From contig NZ_VRLV01000003.1 in the NCBI RefSeq assembly GCF_009760925.1, forward strand, positions 124,001 to 188,000: DNA of 64,000 bases, read 5' to 3'. The position numbers were made by a program, and so were the translations under genes. Of the stretch, positions 1 to 9,520 are shown in pieces. The stretch comes from Nonomuraea typhae (GTDB lineage: Bacteria > Actinomycetota > Actinomycetes > Streptosporangiales > Streptosporangiaceae). Positions within the stretch are counted from its first letter, which is position 1. Every line of letters begins with the position of its first letter. The notes below the pieces were generated by a model. It was not told where the DNA came from, did no database searches, and saw nothing but the letters and a program-made list of their open reading frames with translations.

Positions 1-513
1 GCCAGCGTGGTCATGGTGGCGCTGGGGGCGACCTTCGGCTGGGCGGGAGGCATGGCGCTGTCGGTCGTGGGCAGCGTCGGAAGCTTCGCCGTCGGCTACT
101 ACATCGGCCGGCGGTCCAAGGGCTCACTGAAGACGGTTCTGCCCGGCGGTGACGTCACGCGGGCCGCGGCCATGGTGGAACGCTGGGGCATGCTGGCCAT
201 CGTGGTCAGCCGGCCCCTTCCCCTCCTGGCCGAGACGGTCGCCTTCTCCACCGGCGCCTTCGGCATGCGGCCGCTGGCGGCGTTCTCCGCCGCCGTCATC
301 GGCGCGGCCGGCCCGGCCGCCGCCTTCTCCTACGCCGGCTGGCGCGGCGCGACGACGGCCGACGGCATCATCGTCTTCCTCCTCGTCGCCCTGGCCTCCG
401 GCATCTGCTGGTTCGCCGGCCGGCGCCTGACCCCGGCTCCCGCCGCGCAGCCCCCGGGCGACCCGGCCCCCGCCGGGCAGCTCCAGGGGGACGAGGGCCC
501 GTCCGGCCACTGA
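1..513 (+). CDS. DedA/VTT-family membrane protein, 5'-truncated by the window edge
   Basis: The window opens inside this gene; about 170 C-terminal residues are visible in a frame open from base 1. They look like the C-terminal half of a DedA/VTT (SNARE-associated) inner-membrane protein: hydrophobic Gly/Ala-rich segments, a GYYIGRR motif at a membrane border, the segment [15 protein letters not shown], and two more membrane helices. The last ~25 residues are a hydrophilic Pro/Ala/Gly tail. DedA proteins are linked to lipid-carrier flipping and envelope homeostasis. The substrate here cannot be told. The family call rests on the VVSRPLP-type motif and topology, since the N-terminal half lies outside the window. 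Confidence 0.7.
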   Translation, partial: ASVVMVALGATFGWAGGMALSVVGSVGSFAVGYYIGRRSKGSLKTVLPGGDVTRAAAMVERWGMLAIVVSRPLPLLAETVAFSTGAFGMRPLAAFSAAVIGAAGPAAAFSYAGWRGATTADGIIVFLLVALASGICWFAGRRLTPAPAAQPPGDPAPAGQLQGDEGPSGH

Positions 514-562
514 CGCACGGCTCTTGCCATCCGGCCGGGAGTCTCTTACGTTCGTCACCATA

Positions 563-581
563 TAGTTCAGTGCTCAAACTA
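563..581. promoter_or_regulatory. Putative ROK-repressor operator before xylA
   Basis: An imperfect palindrome with arms TAGTTC and AAACTA (5 of 6 positions pair) separated by 7 bases lies 13 bases before the chosen xylA start. A -10-like TATAGT (561-566) overlaps its left arm. AGTT/AACT-type half-sites resemble operators of xylose ROK repressors, and a ROK gene closes this operon, so autoregulation by that protein is the natural inference. No good -35 was found. Confidence 0.45.
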
Positions 582-594
582 AATGGTGGCGTTC

Positions 595-1770
595 ATGACC
601 GCACCCACGACGCACGACAAGTTCTCCTTCGGCCTGTGGACCGTCGGGTGGGAGGGCCGCGACCCGTTCGGCGACGCGACCCGCCCGCCCCTGGACCCCG
701 TCGCGGCGGTGCACCGCCTGGCGGAGCTCGGCGCGTACGGGGTCACCTTCCACGACGACGATCTGGTGCCCTTCGGCGCCCCCGCGGCCGAGCGGGAGCG
801 CCGGGTGGCCCGCTTTCGCGCCGCGCTGGCCGAGACGGGCCTGGTCGTGCCGATGATGACGACCAACCTGTTCACGCACCCGGTGTTCAAGGACGGCGGG
901 CTCACGAGCAACGACCGGTCGGTGCGCCGGTTCGCGCTGCGCAAGGTGCTGCGCAACGTCGAGCTGGCCGCCGAGCTCGGGGCCGCGACCTACGTGATGT
1001 GGGGCGGGCGGGAGGGCTCCGAGTACGACCCGGCCAAGGACGTGCCGGCGGCGCTGGACCGCTACCGAGAGGCGGTCAACCTGCTCACCGCCTTCGTGTC
1101 CGAGCGCGGGTACCCGATCCGGTTCGCGCTGGAGCCCAAGCCGAACGAGCCGCGTGGCGACATCCTGCTGCCGACGGTCGGCCACGCGCTCGCGTTCATC
1201 GCCGGCCTGGAGCGCCCGGAGCTCGTCGGGGTCAATCCGGAGGTCGGGCACGAGCAGATGGCGGGCCTGAACGTCGCCCACGGCGTCGCCCAGGCGCTGT
1301 GGCACGGCAAGCTCTTCCACATCGACCTGAACGGCCAGCGCGGGATCAAGTTCGACCAGGACCTGGTCTTCGGCCACGGCGACCTCATGAGCGCCTTCAC
1401 CCTCGTCGATCTGCTCGAGCACGGCGGCCCGGGCGGCGGCCCGGCCTACGACGGGCCGCGGCACTTCGACTTCAAGCCCTCGCGCACCGAGGACGCCGAC
1501 GGCGTCTGGGCGTCGGCCGCGGCCAACATGCGGACCTACCTGCTGCTGAAGGAGCGCGCCCGGGCCTTCCGTGCCGACCCCGAGGTGCGGGCGGCCCTGG
1601 CGAGCGCCCGGGTCCCCGACCTGCGCGTGCCCACCCTGGCGCCGGGCGAGGGCTACGACGACCTGCTGGCGGCCGGCGACGACGGCGATCCCGTCAAGCT
1701 CGGCGAGCGCGGCTGCGGCTTCGTGCGGCTCAACCAGCTCGCGGTGGAGCACCTGATGGGAGCCAGGTGA
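595..1770 (+). CDS. xylA: Xylose isomerase
   Basis: Cytoplasmic TIM-barrel enzyme converting D-xylose to D-xylulose (and glucose to fructose). The start [20 protein letters not shown], the [13 protein letters not shown] segment carrying the active-site His/Asp, the metal-site [11 protein letters not shown] and the EVGHEQMAG segment are all textbook actinobacterial class I xylose isomerase, and ~391 residues is the usual length. I chose the ATG at 595: GGTGG (585-589) sits 5 bases before it, and that SD overlaps the alternative ATG at 583, which has none. First gene of xylA-xylB-ROK; the xylB start overlaps its stop by four bases (GTGA), indicating translational coupling. Probably xylose-induced through the downstream ROK repressor. 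Confidence 0.95.
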   Translation: MTAPTTHDKFSFGLWTVGWEGRDPFGDATRPPLDPVAAVHRLAELGAYGVTFHDDDLVPFGAPAAERERRVARFRAALAETGLVVPMMTTNLFTHPVFKDGGLTSNDRSVRRFALRKVLRNVELAAELGAATYVMWGGREGSEYDPAKDVPAALDRYREAVNLLTAFVSERGYPIRFALEPKPNEPRGDILLPTVGHALAFIAGLERPELVGVNPEVGHEQMAGLNVAHGVAQALWHGKLFHIDLNGQRGIKFDQDLVFGHGDLMSAFTLVDLLEHGGPGGGPAYDGPRHFDFKPSRTEDADGVWASAAANMRTYLLLKERARAFRADPEVRAALASARVPDLRVPTLAPGEGYDDLLAAGDDGDPVKLGERGCGFVRLNQLAVEHLMGAR

Positions 1771-3155
1771 CCCTCGTGGCCGGGGTCGATTCGTCGACCC
1801 AGTCGTGCAAGGTCGTGATCCGGGACGCGGAAACGGGCGCGCTGGTACGGCGGGGCCGCGCGGCGCACCCCGCCGGGACCGAGGTCGATCCGGAGGCGTG
1901 GTGGCGCGCCCTGCGGGAGGCGATCGCGGCGGCCGGCGGGACGGCGGACGTGTCGGCGATGAGCATCGCGGGCCAGCAGCACGGCATGGTGTGCCTGGAC
2001 GCCGGCGGCCGGGTCGTGCGCGACGCCCTGCTGTGGAACGACGTCCGCTCGGCCGGGGCGGCCGGGGACCTCGTCCGCGAGCTGGGCGCCGCCGCGTGGG
2101 CCGAGCGGGTCGGCTCCGTTCCCGTGGCCTCCCTCACCGTCACGAAGCTGCGCTGGCTCGCCGAGCACGAGCCCGCGAACGCCGCCCGCGTCGCCGCGGT
2201 GTGCCTGCCGCACGACTGGCTCACCTGGCGGATGCGCGGCGCGACCGGCCTGGGCGAGCTGACCACCGATCGTTCCGACGCGTCCGGCACCGGCTACTTC
2301 GACTCGGTGTCCGGCGGCTACTGCGGCGACCTGCTGCGCCTGGCCTTCGGCCGGGACGACGTCGTGCTGCCCCGCGTCCTCGGCCCCTACGAGCACACCA
2401 CGTCGGCGGACGGGCTGCCGCTGGGCGCGGGAGCCGGTGACAACGCGGCCGCGATGCTGGGGGTCGACGCCGGATCGGACGTCGTGGTGTCCGTGGGCAC
2501 CTCCGGGGTCCTGATGGCCCGGCACCACCGCCGCCCCGCCGATCCCACGGGCACGGTGGCCGGGTTCGCCGACGCCACAGGAGGTCATCTGCCGCTCGTC
2601 TGCACGCTGAACGCCGCCCGCGTGCTGGACGCGGCCGCCGCCATGCTCGGCGTGGACCTGATGCGCCTGAGCGATCTGGCGCTCAGCGCGCCGCCGGGCG
2701 CGGAGGGCCTGGTCCTCGTCCCGTACCTCGAGGGCGAGCGCACCCCGAACCGGCCGCACGCGTCCGGATCCCTCCACGGCCTCACCGCCGGCAACGCGAC
2801 ACCGGCCAACGTCGCCCGGGCCGCGGTCGAGGGAATGCTGTGCGGCCTGGCGGCCGCTCTCGAGCCGCTGGCCGCCCAGGGCGTACGGCTCGGCGCCGTG
2901 CGCCTGATCGGCGGGGCGGCGGCCGCCCCCGCGGTGCGGCGGATCGCGCCGTCGGTCTTCGGGCTCCCGGTGATCGTGCCCGCGGCCGGTGAATACGTCG
3001 CCGACGGCATGGCCCGCCAGGCCGCCCGGGTGCTCCTGGGCGAGCCGCCCGCATGGCACGGCACCGCACCGCCCCCTGACGTCTACGAGTCACCGCCCGC
3101 CGCGGGCCTGCGCGAGCGCTACGCCGAAGCCGCCGACCACCACCTCGGCCGATGA
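1767..3155 (+). CDS. xylB: Xylulokinase
   Basis: FGGY-family sugar kinase phosphorylating D-xylulose to xylulose 5-phosphate for the pentose phosphate pathway. It starts with the phosphate-binding [24 protein letters not shown] and LLWNDVRS are the xylulokinase substrate region; [11 protein letters not shown] and VSVGTSGVL form the catalytic Asp/ATP part. About 462 residues, normal for the family though at the short end. The GTG at 1767 overlaps the xylA stop in GTGA and is the only start that keeps the conserved N-terminus without extra sequence. Its own stop overlaps the ATG of the next gene (ATGA). Confidence 0.93.
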   Translation: MTLVAGVDSSTQSCKVVIRDAETGALVRRGRAAHPAGTEVDPEAWWRALREAIAAAGGTADVSAMSIAGQQHGMVCLDAGGRVVRDALLWNDVRSAGAAGDLVRELGAAAWAERVGSVPVASLTVTKLRWLAEHEPANAARVAAVCLPHDWLTWRMRGATGLGELTTDRSDASGTGYFDSVSGGYCGDLLRLAFGRDDVVLPRVLGPYEHTTSADGLPLGAGAGDNAAAMLGVDAGSDVVVSVGTSGVLMARHHRRPADPTGTVAGFADATGGHLPLVCTLNAARVLDAAAAMLGVDLMRLSDLALSAPPGAEGLVLVPYLEGERTPNRPHASGSLHGLTAGNATPANVARAAVEGMLCGLAAALEPLAAQGVRLGAVRLIGGAAAAPAVRRIAPSVFGLPVIVPAAGEYVADGMARQAARVLLGEPPAWHGTAPPPDVYESPPAAGLRERYAEAADHHLGR

Positions 3156-4324
3156 CCGCCCCACGCGGCCCGGCACACCTGCGGGCGCTCCGCCAGGCGA
3201 ACCTCACCGCCGTGCTGCTGGCCCTGGCCTCCCGGCCGGGCTCGCGGGCGCAGCTCGCCCAGCGCACCGGCCTGACGAAGGCCACCGTCGCGAGCCTGGT
3301 CGAACCCCTGCTCGCCGGCCGCCTGCTGATCGAGGACCTGGCCGAGGCGAACGGCCGCGGCCGGCCGTCGCACCCGCTGCGGTTCCACCCCTGCGCGCCG
3401 GTCGCCATCGGCGCGGAGGTGAACGTCGGCTACATCGCCGCCGCGACCCTGACCCTCGACGGCCGGCTCCAGCACTTCCGCCGCCGCGACACGGACAACC
3501 GCGGCCGTCCGGCGGGCGATCTGCTCGACGAGCTGACCGCCCTGGCCCAGTCCCTGTACGGCGAGGCCGCCGGGCCCGTCCTCGGCGCCGGCCTCGCCGT
3601 ACCCGGAGTCGTCCACGAGCGGCAGGTGATCCGGGCGCCGAACCTGCCGCAGTTCGTGGGCACGCGGCCGGGCGAACACCTGGCGGCCGCCCTGCGCCTG
3701 CCGATCGTCGAGACCGGCAACGAGGCCAGCCTCGCCGCCCGTGCCCACCTGTGGCCGGTCGGCGTCACCGGCGGCGACTTCGCCTACGTCTCCGGCGAGG
3801 CCGGCGTCGGCGCGGGGCTCGTGATCAACGGCGAGGTGCTCCGCGGGGCCAGGGGCTTCGCCGGCGAGTTCGGGCACCTCGTGATCGAGCGCGAAGGGCG
3901 GCCGTGCACGTGCGGCGGGCGCGGGTGCGTCGAGCGCTACGCGGGGTTGCGGGCGATGCTCGACGCCTCCGGGCGGGGCGATCTCCCGTCGTTCCTGCAC
4001 GCGCTGGAGTCCGGCGAGGCCGCGGCCGTGGAGGCGGCGCGGGCGGCGGGCAGCGCGCTGGGCGTGGCGCTGGCCTCGTTGCTGAACCTGTGCGACCTGC
4101 CCGCCGTCGTGCTCGGCGGCGTCTACGCCCGGCTGTTCGCCTATCTGCGGCCGGCCGTACAGGAGGAGCTCACGTCGCGCGTGCTGGCCGACGCTCTGCG
4201 GCCGACCGAGCTGCGGGCGTCCGAGCTCGGAGATCGGGCGGCTGTCCAGGGCGCGGCCGGGATCATCACCCAGCTGGCGTGTGCACAGCCGCACCTGCTC
4301 GTGGGAGGTGGGCAGCCCAGGTGA
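3152..4324 (+). CDS. ROK-family transcriptional repressor, XylR-like
   Basis: 390 residues. An N-terminal winged helix-turn-helix (about residues 10-65: [20 protein letters not shown] then [14 protein letters not shown]) precedes a ROK sugar-kinase-like domain with the zinc-binding signature [13 protein letters not shown] and the DNA/sugar-domain hinge GEFGHLVIE. It starts inside the xylB stop (ATGA), so it is co-transcribed with xylAB and is very probably the xylose-responsive repressor of this operon, binding the palindrome before xylA. Translation ends 69 bases before a strong terminator. The ligand is inferred from context only. Confidence 0.88.
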   Translation: MTAPRGPAHLRALRQANLTAVLLALASRPGSRAQLAQRTGLTKATVASLVEPLLAGRLLIEDLAEANGRGRPSHPLRFHPCAPVAIGAEVNVGYIAAATLTLDGRLQHFRRRDTDNRGRPAGDLLDELTALAQSLYGEAAGPVLGAGLAVPGVVHERQVIRAPNLPQFVGTRPGEHLAAALRLPIVETGNEASLAARAHLWPVGVTGGDFAYVSGEAGVGAGLVINGEVLRGARGFAGEFGHLVIEREGRPCTCGGRGCVERYAGLRAMLDASGRGDLPSFLHALESGEAAAVEAARAAGSALGVALASLLNLCDLPAVVLGGVYARLFAYLRPAVQEELTSRVLADALRPTELRASELGDRAAVQGAAGIITQLACAQPHLLVGGGQPR

Positions 4325-4393
4325 GCGTGGGCGGCATCGGTGCGTTTCGGCACGCGGCGAACCTGCCCCTGATATCCTGATCATCACTATCTG

Positions 4394-4435
4394 AGCCTCC
4401 TCCGCCGGACCCCGTCCGCCCGAGGAGGCTTTTTC
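4394..4435 (+). terminator. Rho-independent terminator of the xyl operon
   Basis: A perfect 9-bp stem, AGCCTCCTC (4394-4402) and GAGGAGGCT (4422-4430), is followed by TTTTC. This classic terminator closes xylA-xylB-ROK. Confidence 0.88.
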
Positions 4436-4469
4436 ATGTCCGCGATCACCTGAGACAAGGACCTCCACG

Positions 4470-5345
4470 ATGACGAACACCTGGCGGCTCGGCGATCTGA
4501 CCGTCAACCGGATCGGTTTCGGCGCCATGCGCCTGACGGGCAGTGCCGCCTTCGGCGAGGGCGTCCCGGCCGACCGCGAGCGTTCGATCGCCGTGCTGCG
4601 GCGCGCGATCGAGCTCGGGGTCAACCACATCGACACCGCCGCCTTCTACTTCTCCCCGCATCTGTCGGCCAACGAGCTGATCCGCGAAGCGCTGGCCCCC
4701 TACCCGGACGACCTCGTGATCACCACCAAGGTGTGGCCGGGGCGCGACGCGTCGGGCGCGTGGTGGTGGGCCGCGCCCGAGCAGTTGCGCGGCCAGGTCG
4801 AGGACAACCTTCGCGGGCTCGGCCGCGACCATCTCGACGTGGTGAACCTGCGCGTCCCGCCCAGCCGGAAGGACGGCCCGATCGGGGAGCACGTCGCCGC
4901 CCTGGCCGCGCTGCGCGAGGCCGGGCTCATCCGGCACCTGGGGATCTCGAACGTCACCGTGCGGCAACTCGACGAGGCCCGCGCCATCACCCCGGTGGTC
5001 TGCGTGCAGAACCCCTTCGGCATCGGCGCCCCGGCTACCGAACGGGAGCTCCTGCGCACCTGCGGCGAGCTCGGCGTCGCCTACGTCCCCTTCTTCGCGA
5101 TCGCGGGCGCCGGGCGCGAGGCGGGGGCGACCGCCGCCGAACCCGACGAGGTGCTCGCCGTCGCCCGGGCGCACGACGCCACTCCGGCGCAGGTACGGCT
5201 GGCGTGGACGCTGCACCAGGGAGCCCACGTGCTCGCCATTCCGGGCACCGGCGACCCCGGCCATCTCGCCGAGAACGTGGCGGCGGGAAACCTGCGCCTG
5301 TCCGGCGAGGAGGTGGCTCGCCTCACCGCCCTGGGCGCGTCGTAA
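4470..5345 (+). CDS. Aldo/keto reductase
   Basis: 291-residue NADP(H)-dependent (beta/alpha)8 oxidoreductase. The family pattern is clear: RIGFGAMRLTG at the N-terminus, HIDTAAFY with catalytic Asp55 and Tyr60, ITTKVWPG with Lys87, and ISNV/QNPF in the cofactor half. The usual fourth residue, a His in an 'LxxLHxxD'-like strand, is replaced by Arg128 (DVVNLRVPP). I recall this NLR variant in an actinobacterial subgroup, so it is probably ancestral rather than a local mutation. It sits 125 bases after the xyl terminator and 9 bases before the next gene, so the two may share a transcript. Substrate unknown. Confidence 0.85.
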   Translation: MTNTWRLGDLTVNRIGFGAMRLTGSAAFGEGVPADRERSIAVLRRAIELGVNHIDTAAFYFSPHLSANELIREALAPYPDDLVITTKVWPGRDASGAWWWAAPEQLRGQVEDNLRGLGRDHLDVVNLRVPPSRKDGPIGEHVAALAALREAGLIRHLGISNVTVRQLDEARAITPVVCVQNPFGIGAPATERELLRTCGELGVAYVPFFAIAGAGREAGATAAEPDEVLAVARAHDATPAQVRLAWTLHQGAHVLAIPGTGDPGHLAENVAAGNLRLSGEEVARLTALGAS

Positions 5346-5354
5346 CCTCGCCCT

Positions 5355-5897
5355 ATGACCGACACACCCCAGCACTACGCGCCCCGGTGGAACGTGAGCG
5401 AGCGGCCCGAGCCACCGGATGTCGGCGGTGAACGAGAGATCCTGACCGCGGTCCTGGACTGGCATCGGGCGACGTTCGACGGAAAATGCGCAGGTCTGCC
5501 GCCGGAGCGGCTGTCGGAGCGGGCGGTGCCGCCGTCGGGGTTGTCCCTGCACGGGATGGTGCGGCATCTGGCCGGGGTGGAGCGGTGGTGGTTCCGCATC
5601 CAGTTCGCCGGCGAGGACGTCCCGCTGTTGTACTACTCCGACGACGAACCCGACCAGGACTTCGACGACCTGGACGGGGATGTCGAGGAGGCGTTCGCCG
5701 GCTGGCGGGCGGAGTGCGAGCACTCCCGGCGCATCACGGATGACGCCCCGGACCTCGAGGCGACGGGAATCCGCAGGAGCACCGGCGCGCCGATCTCCTT
5801 GCGGCGCATCCTGGTGAACATGATCGCCGAGTACGCCCGGCACAACGGCCACGCGGATCTTCTGCGGGAGCGCATCGACGGTGCCACCGGGATGTGA
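5355..5897 (+). CDS. DinB/DUF664-family protein, mycothiol-dependent transferase-like
   Basis: 180 residues with the four-helix DinB fold signature. MVRHLAGVERWW near residue 65 supplies the first metal His, and AEYARHNGHADLLRE near the C-terminus supplies the other His pair. This DUF664 subgroup is common in actinobacteria and related to mycothiol-dependent S-transferases and maleylpyruvate isomerases; a detoxification role is plausible, but the reaction is unknown. It starts 9 bases after the aldo/keto reductase stop and converges on the deaminase gene with no spacer. Confidence 0.8.
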   Translation: MTDTPQHYAPRWNVSERPEPPDVGGEREILTAVLDWHRATFDGKCAGLPPERLSERAVPPSGLSLHGMVRHLAGVERWWFRIQFAGEDVPLLYYSDDEPDQDFDDLDGDVEEAFAGWRAECEHSRRITDDAPDLEATGIRRSTGAPISLRRILVNMIAEYARHNGHADLLRERIDGATGM

Positions 5898-6836
5898 CTA
5901 GGCGAGCCAGCGCGCGATGCCGGTCAGCATCTCGTCCTTGAGCTCGCCGGGCGCGAAGGAGGCGCGCACCCCGTTCGCGGCCAGCTCGGCCAGTACGGCG
6001 TCGCCGTACCCGAAGACCTCGCGCAGGAGGCGGTACTCGCCGGCCAGGTCGGCCTCGCCGTCGGTGTTGATCGTCACCAGGAGCCCGGCCTCCAGCAGGC
6101 GGGGCAGGGGGTGCTCGGGCAGGGACGGCACCAGCTTGAGCAGGACGTTGGAGCTCGGGCAGACCTCCAGCGCGATCCCGGCGGCGGCGACCTCGGCGGT
6201 GAGGGCGGGGTCGTCGAGGATGCGGATGCCGTGGCCGATGCGTTCGGCGCGGCCGGGGCCGAGGGCGTCGCGGATGCTCTGCGGACCGGCCGCCTCGCCG
6301 GCGTGGTGCACGAGGTGGATGCCGGCCTCGTGGGCGGCGGCGAAGACGCCGGTGAAGGGGGCCAGGCCGTAGGCTTCGTCGCCGGCCAGGCCGATGGCGA
6401 TCACCTCGGGGTGGCGCTGGGCGAGTTTGAGCGTCTGCCAGAGGCGTTCGACGGGGCGGCGGCGGGAGTGGTCGAGGATCACGCGGGTCTCGATGCCGTG
6501 GCCGCGGCCTTCCGCCAGGCCCTCGAGCACGGCCTCCAGCGGCATCTCCGGGTCGCCGAGGCGGTCGCCGTGGGCGGCGGCGGTGAAGCTGACCTCGGCG
6601 TAGCGGGTGCCCTGGGCGGCCTCGTCTTCGCAGAACTCGCGGGCGATGCGGCGGAAGTGCGCGGGTTCGGTCAGGCGCTCGCGGACCTGCGCGCGGTGGT
6701 CGGCGAAGTCGCGGAAGGTGGCGAAGGGGCCGCCGCGCCCGCCGGGCCCGCCCAGTTCCAGGGAGGTTTCGGGGCGGACGGTGCTTTCCAGGTGAACGTG
6801 CAGGTGGGCCTTGGGCAGCGCGCGCAGATCTCTCAC
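5898..6836 (-). CDS. Adenosine-deaminase-like amidohydrolase
   Basis: 312 residues from a GTG start (VRDLRALPKAHLHVHLE). The metal ligands of the adenosine/AMP deaminase superfamily are present: HxH in HLHVHLE, HHAGEA, and RIGHGIRI, followed by CPSSNV. Two canonical substrate-side residues differ: the N-terminal HLDG is HLES, and the DD pair that holds zinc and the purine N7 is NTDG, so the second Asp is Gly. It may therefore deaminate something other than adenosine, for example an aminofutalosine-type or modified nucleoside; this is inference. Monocistronic on the minus strand, 77 bases downstream of the sigma factor gene, with which it may share a transcript. Confidence 0.8.
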   Translation of the reverse strand: MRDLRALPKAHLHVHLESTVRPETSLELGGPGGRGGPFATFRDFADHRAQVRERLTEPAHFRRIAREFCEDEAAQGTRYAEVSFTAAAHGDRLGDPEMPLEAVLEGLAEGRGHGIETRVILDHSRRRPVERLWQTLKLAQRHPEVIAIGLAGDEAYGLAPFTGVFAAAHEAGIHLVHHAGEAAGPQSIRDALGPGRAERIGHGIRILDDPALTAEVAAAGIALEVCPSSNVLLKLVPSLPEHPLPRLLEAGLLVTINTDGEADLAGEYRLLREVFGYGDAVLAELAANGVRASFAPGELKDEMLTGIARWLA

Positions 6837-6913
6837 CGCACGGACCCTAGCCCGATGCCGGGCGGGCGGGCATCCGGTTTTCCGGCGGTCCGGATGTCCC
6901 GCCCGGGTGGCGA

Positions 6914-7924
6914 TCAGCTCAGGTAGTCGCGCAGGGCCAGGGCGCGCGAGGGGTGGCGGAGCTTGGACATGGTCTTGGACTCGATCTGCCGGATGCGCTC
7001 GCGGGTGACCCCGTAGACCTTGCCGATCTCGTCGAGTGTCATCGGCCGGCCGTCGACCAGGCCGTAGCGCATGCTGATGACGCCGGCTTCGCGCTCGGTG
7101 AGGTCGTTCAGGAGCCCGCGCAGCTGCTGCTGCATGAGGGTGAAGGAGACGGCGTCGGCCGGGGAGACGGCCTCGGTGTCCTCGATGAGGTCGCCGAACT
7201 CGCTGTCGCCCTCCTCTCCCAGGGGCGTGTGCAGGGAGATGGGCTCGCGGCTGTAGGTCTGGACCTCGATCACGCGATCGGGGGTCAGCTCGACCTCGAT
7301 CGCGATCTCCTCCGGCGTGGGTTCGCGGCCGAGCTCGATCTGCATCCGGCGCTGCACGCGGGCGACCTTGTTGATCAGTTCGACCATGTGCACGGGGATG
7401 CGGATGGTCCGTGCCTGGTCGGCCATGGCCCGGGTGATGGCCTGCTTGATCCACCAGGTGGCGTAGGTGGAGAACTTGAAGCCGAGGCGGTAGTCGAACT
7501 TCTCGATGGTGCGGATGAGGCCGAGGTTGCCTTCCTGGATGAGGTCGAGGAAGAGCATGCCGCGGCCGGTGTAGCGCTTGGCGATGGAGACGACCAGGCG
7601 CAGGTTGGCCTCAAGCATGCGCTCCTTGGCCCGCAGGCCGTCCTCGGCGATCCATTCCAGGTCGGCGCGGAGGTCGGCGGGCAGGCCGGGCTCGGTCTCG
7701 AGCCGTTCGCGGGCGAACAGCCCGGCCTCGATGCGCTTGGCGAGCTCGATCTCCTGTTCGGCGGTGAGGAGAGGGACGCGGCCGATTTCCTTGAGGTATG
7801 CCTTGACCGAGTCGCCGGTGCCCGGAGCGGTGTCGTCCAGGACGGGAAGCTCTGCTACTTCGGACAAGACGCTCTCCTCGCTTGGGTGAATCTGCTTCGA
7901 CGATGGCGCGGTGAGTTGCGGCAA
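6914..7924 (-). CDS. Group 2 RNA polymerase sigma factor, HrdA/HrdD/SigB-like
   Basis: Sigma-70 family protein with region 1.2 ([21 protein letters not shown]), the full region 2 core ([33 protein letters not shown]), region 3 and region 4.2 ([19 protein letters not shown]). It lacks the long acidic N-terminus of a primary sigma factor and is therefore group 2. I set the start at TTG 7924 because a strong SD, GGAGAAGGG, ends 6 bases before it. The upstream GTG at 7954 is an unlikely start: it would lie at or before the +1 of the promoter seen at 7958-7986. That promoter is overlapped by a perfect inverted repeat, so this sigma factor is probably repressed by an unidentified regulator. Confidence 0.9.
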   Translation of the reverse strand: MPQLTAPSSKQIHPSEESVLSEVAELPVLDDTAPGTGDSVKAYLKEIGRVPLLTAEQEIELAKRIEAGLFARERLETEPGLPADLRADLEWIAEDGLRAKERMLEANLRLVVSIAKRYTGRGMLFLDLIQEGNLGLIRTIEKFDYRLGFKFSTYATWWIKQAITRAMADQARTIRIPVHMVELINKVARVQRRMQIELGREPTPEEIAIEVELTPDRVIEVQTYSREPISLHTPLGEEGDSEFGDLIEDTEAVSPADAVSFTLMQQQLRGLLNDLTEREAGVISMRYGLVDGRPMTLDEIGKVYGVTRERIRQIESKTMSKLRHPSRALALRDYLS

Positions 7925-7939
7925 GACGAACCCTTCTCC

Positions 7940-7962
7940 AAACTTAGGACACACCTAAGTTT
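7940..7962. promoter_or_regulatory. Perfect inverted-repeat operator at the sigma factor promoter
   Basis: Arms AAACTTAGG (7940-7948) and CCTAAGTTT (7954-7962) are perfectly complementary with a 5-base spacer. The site covers the -10 hexamer and transcription start expected for the leftward sigma gene, the position of a repressor operator. The cognate regulator is not evident nearby. Confidence 0.7.
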
Positions 7963-7994
7963 AGGTTGACACTGGCGTATCGTCAACCTAAAAT
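7958..7994. promoter_or_regulatory. Mirror-symmetric overlapping divergent promoters
   Basis: A perfect 10-bp inverted repeat, TTAGGTTGAC (7961-7970) and GTCAACCTAA (7982-7991), embeds two near-consensus promoters. Leftward: -35 TTGACG (7986-7981), 17-base spacer, -10 TAAACT (7963-7958), serving the sigma factor. Rightward: -35 TTGACA (7966-7971), 17-base spacer, -10 TAAAAT (7989-7994), with no sense gene downstream. CCTAAAAT recurs at 8004-8011. Two polymerases could not occupy both promoters at once. Confidence 0.72.
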
Positions 7995-8080
7995 GAGGAC
8001 GGACCTAAAATTTTTAGATGGGGATGCTGAGCGGAGGCTGCTCCTTCACGCTACCCAACGCACGGGGCAACCAAGCTCCA

Positions 8081-9520
8081 TCAGCCAAGACTCTTGACAT
8101 CGCCGACCAAACCAGCATGGAGCAGCTCGTCCAGCGCCTCGCGCAGATGGCGAGCCAGTTCCCAGGCGTCCGGCACCATCCGCCGGTCGGTGATCACGCC
8201 GATGTCCAGCGAGCCGTCGTAGGAGAAGGCGGTGATGTTCACCCCGCCGCTCATGTCGGTGATCACCGAGACGGGATAGTGGGTCAGCAGCCGCGCCCCG
8301 CACACGTACAGCGGGAACTGCGGCCCGGGCACGTTCGAGATCGCCACGTTGATCGGCGGCGCCGTCTGCCCGACCAGCCCGAACGCCGAACGCGAGGCCA
8401 GCCCCATGAGCGCGGCCGGCATCGACTCGCTGAACTCCCGCAACCACCGCGCCGGCGCCAGCGAGAACCTGTCCTTGATCCGCCGCATCGCCTCGCGCAC
8501 GTGCCGCAGCCGCTCCATCGGATCCGCCAGGTGTACGGCCAGCGGCGCCGTCATGATCGTCACCTGGTTCCCCGGCCCGTCCTCCCCCGCCGACCGCAGC
8601 GAGAACGGCACCCCGGCGGCCAGCGGCATGTCCGGCACCCCGCCGTGAACGGCCAGCCACCGCCGCAGCGCCCCCGCGCACACGGCCATGACCACGTCGT
8701 TGACGGTGACCCCGGCGGCCTTGCGCACCTGCTTGACCTCCTCCAGCGGCAGCGAGACGAACGCGAAGCGCCGATGCTCCGAGACCGGCCCGCTGAAGGG
8801 CGTCTTCGGCGCGGGCAGCGACGGCAGCTCCGGCACCTGCGATCCGGCCAGCCTCCTGGCCAGCCCCGACACCAGCCGGGCGCCGGGAATCCACGACACC
8901 AGCGGAATCTCGTCCAGATGCGGCAGCGCCCCGGCGGCGAAGCGGACCGCCTGGGCCGGGTTGCCGCTCATCCTGATCAGCGCCCGGCCGGCCATCTCCA
9001 GCCCGTCCGGCGTCGGCTCGTCGGGCTCGGGGCGCCCCGCGGGCGGCGGCGCGGGCACCGGCGTGAGGTCGAGGAGGGCGGCCAGCACGTCCGCCCCGCC
9101 GACGCCGTCGACCGCCGCGTGATGAATCTTGGTGTAGAGGCCCATGCGCCCGCCGGACAACCCGTGGATCAGGTAGATCTCCCACAGCGGCCGCCTGCGG
9201 TCCAGGCGGCGCGGATGCAGCCGGGACACCTGCTCGGCCAGTTGCCGGTCGTCGCCGGGCGGCGGCAGGCCGATCTCCCGCACGTGGTAGTCGAGGTCGA
9301 GGTCGTCCTCACCCACCCAGTACGGATGATCCAGCCCGAAGGGCACCGGCGCCAGCTTGCGCCGCAGGGCGGGAATGTACGGCAACCGCGCCTCGAGCAG
9401 AGCCTGCAGGTCGCTGCGGTTGACGTCGCCCTCGAGGATGGCCAGGCCGGCGATGTTGGCGACGTTGGTGGCGGTCTCGAAATGCAGGAACTGGGCATCC
9501 AGGGCGGTCAGTTGTGGCAC
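8081..9520 (-). CDS. Wax ester synthase/diacylglycerol acyltransferase
   Basis: 479-residue WS/DGAT family protein making storage triacylglycerols or wax esters from acyl-CoA at the membrane/lipid-droplet surface. The N-terminus LTALDAQFLHFET is typical, the catalytic HHxxxDG motif is intact as IHHAAVDGVGG near residue 131, and the C-terminal half carries the family segments NQVTIMTAPL and ISNVPGPQFPLY. Length is normal. It stands alone on the minus strand, and its 3' end is the target of the rightward promoter at 7966-7994, which would make antisense RNA across it. Confidence 0.92.
   Translation of the reverse strand: MPQLTALDAQFLHFETATNVANIAGLAILEGDVNRSDLQALLEARLPYIPALRRKLAPVPFGLDHPYWVGEDDLDLDYHVREIGLPPPGDDRQLAEQVSRLHPRRLDRRRPLWEIYLIHGLSGGRMGLYTKIHHAAVDGVGGADVLAALLDLTPVPAPPPAGRPEPDEPTPDGLEMAGRALIRMSGNPAQAVRFAAGALPHLDEIPLVSWIPGARLVSGLARRLAGSQVPELPSLPAPKTPFSGPVSEHRRFAFVSLPLEEVKQVRKAAGVTVNDVVMAVCAGALRRWLAVHGGVPDMPLAAGVPFSLRSAGEDGPGNQVTIMTAPLAVHLADPMERLRHVREAMRRIKDRFSLAPARWLREFSESMPAALMGLASRSAFGLVGQTAPPINVAISNVPGPQFPLYVCGARLLTHYPVSVITDMSGGVNITAFSYDGSLDIGVITDRRMVPDAWELARHLREALDELLHAGLVGDVKSLG

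Noticed and set aside
570-3155. A very long open frame spanning most of xylA in another frame and all of xylB
   Set aside because: The part before 1767 is the GC-rich shadow of xylA (Arg/Gly/Pro-rich, no family). xylB begins at the GTG overlapping the xylA stop.
7925-7954. Upstream GTG (7954) as start of the sigma factor
   Set aside because: It lies at or before the expected transcription start of the promoter at 7958-7986 and inside an operator; TTG 7924 has a strong SD.
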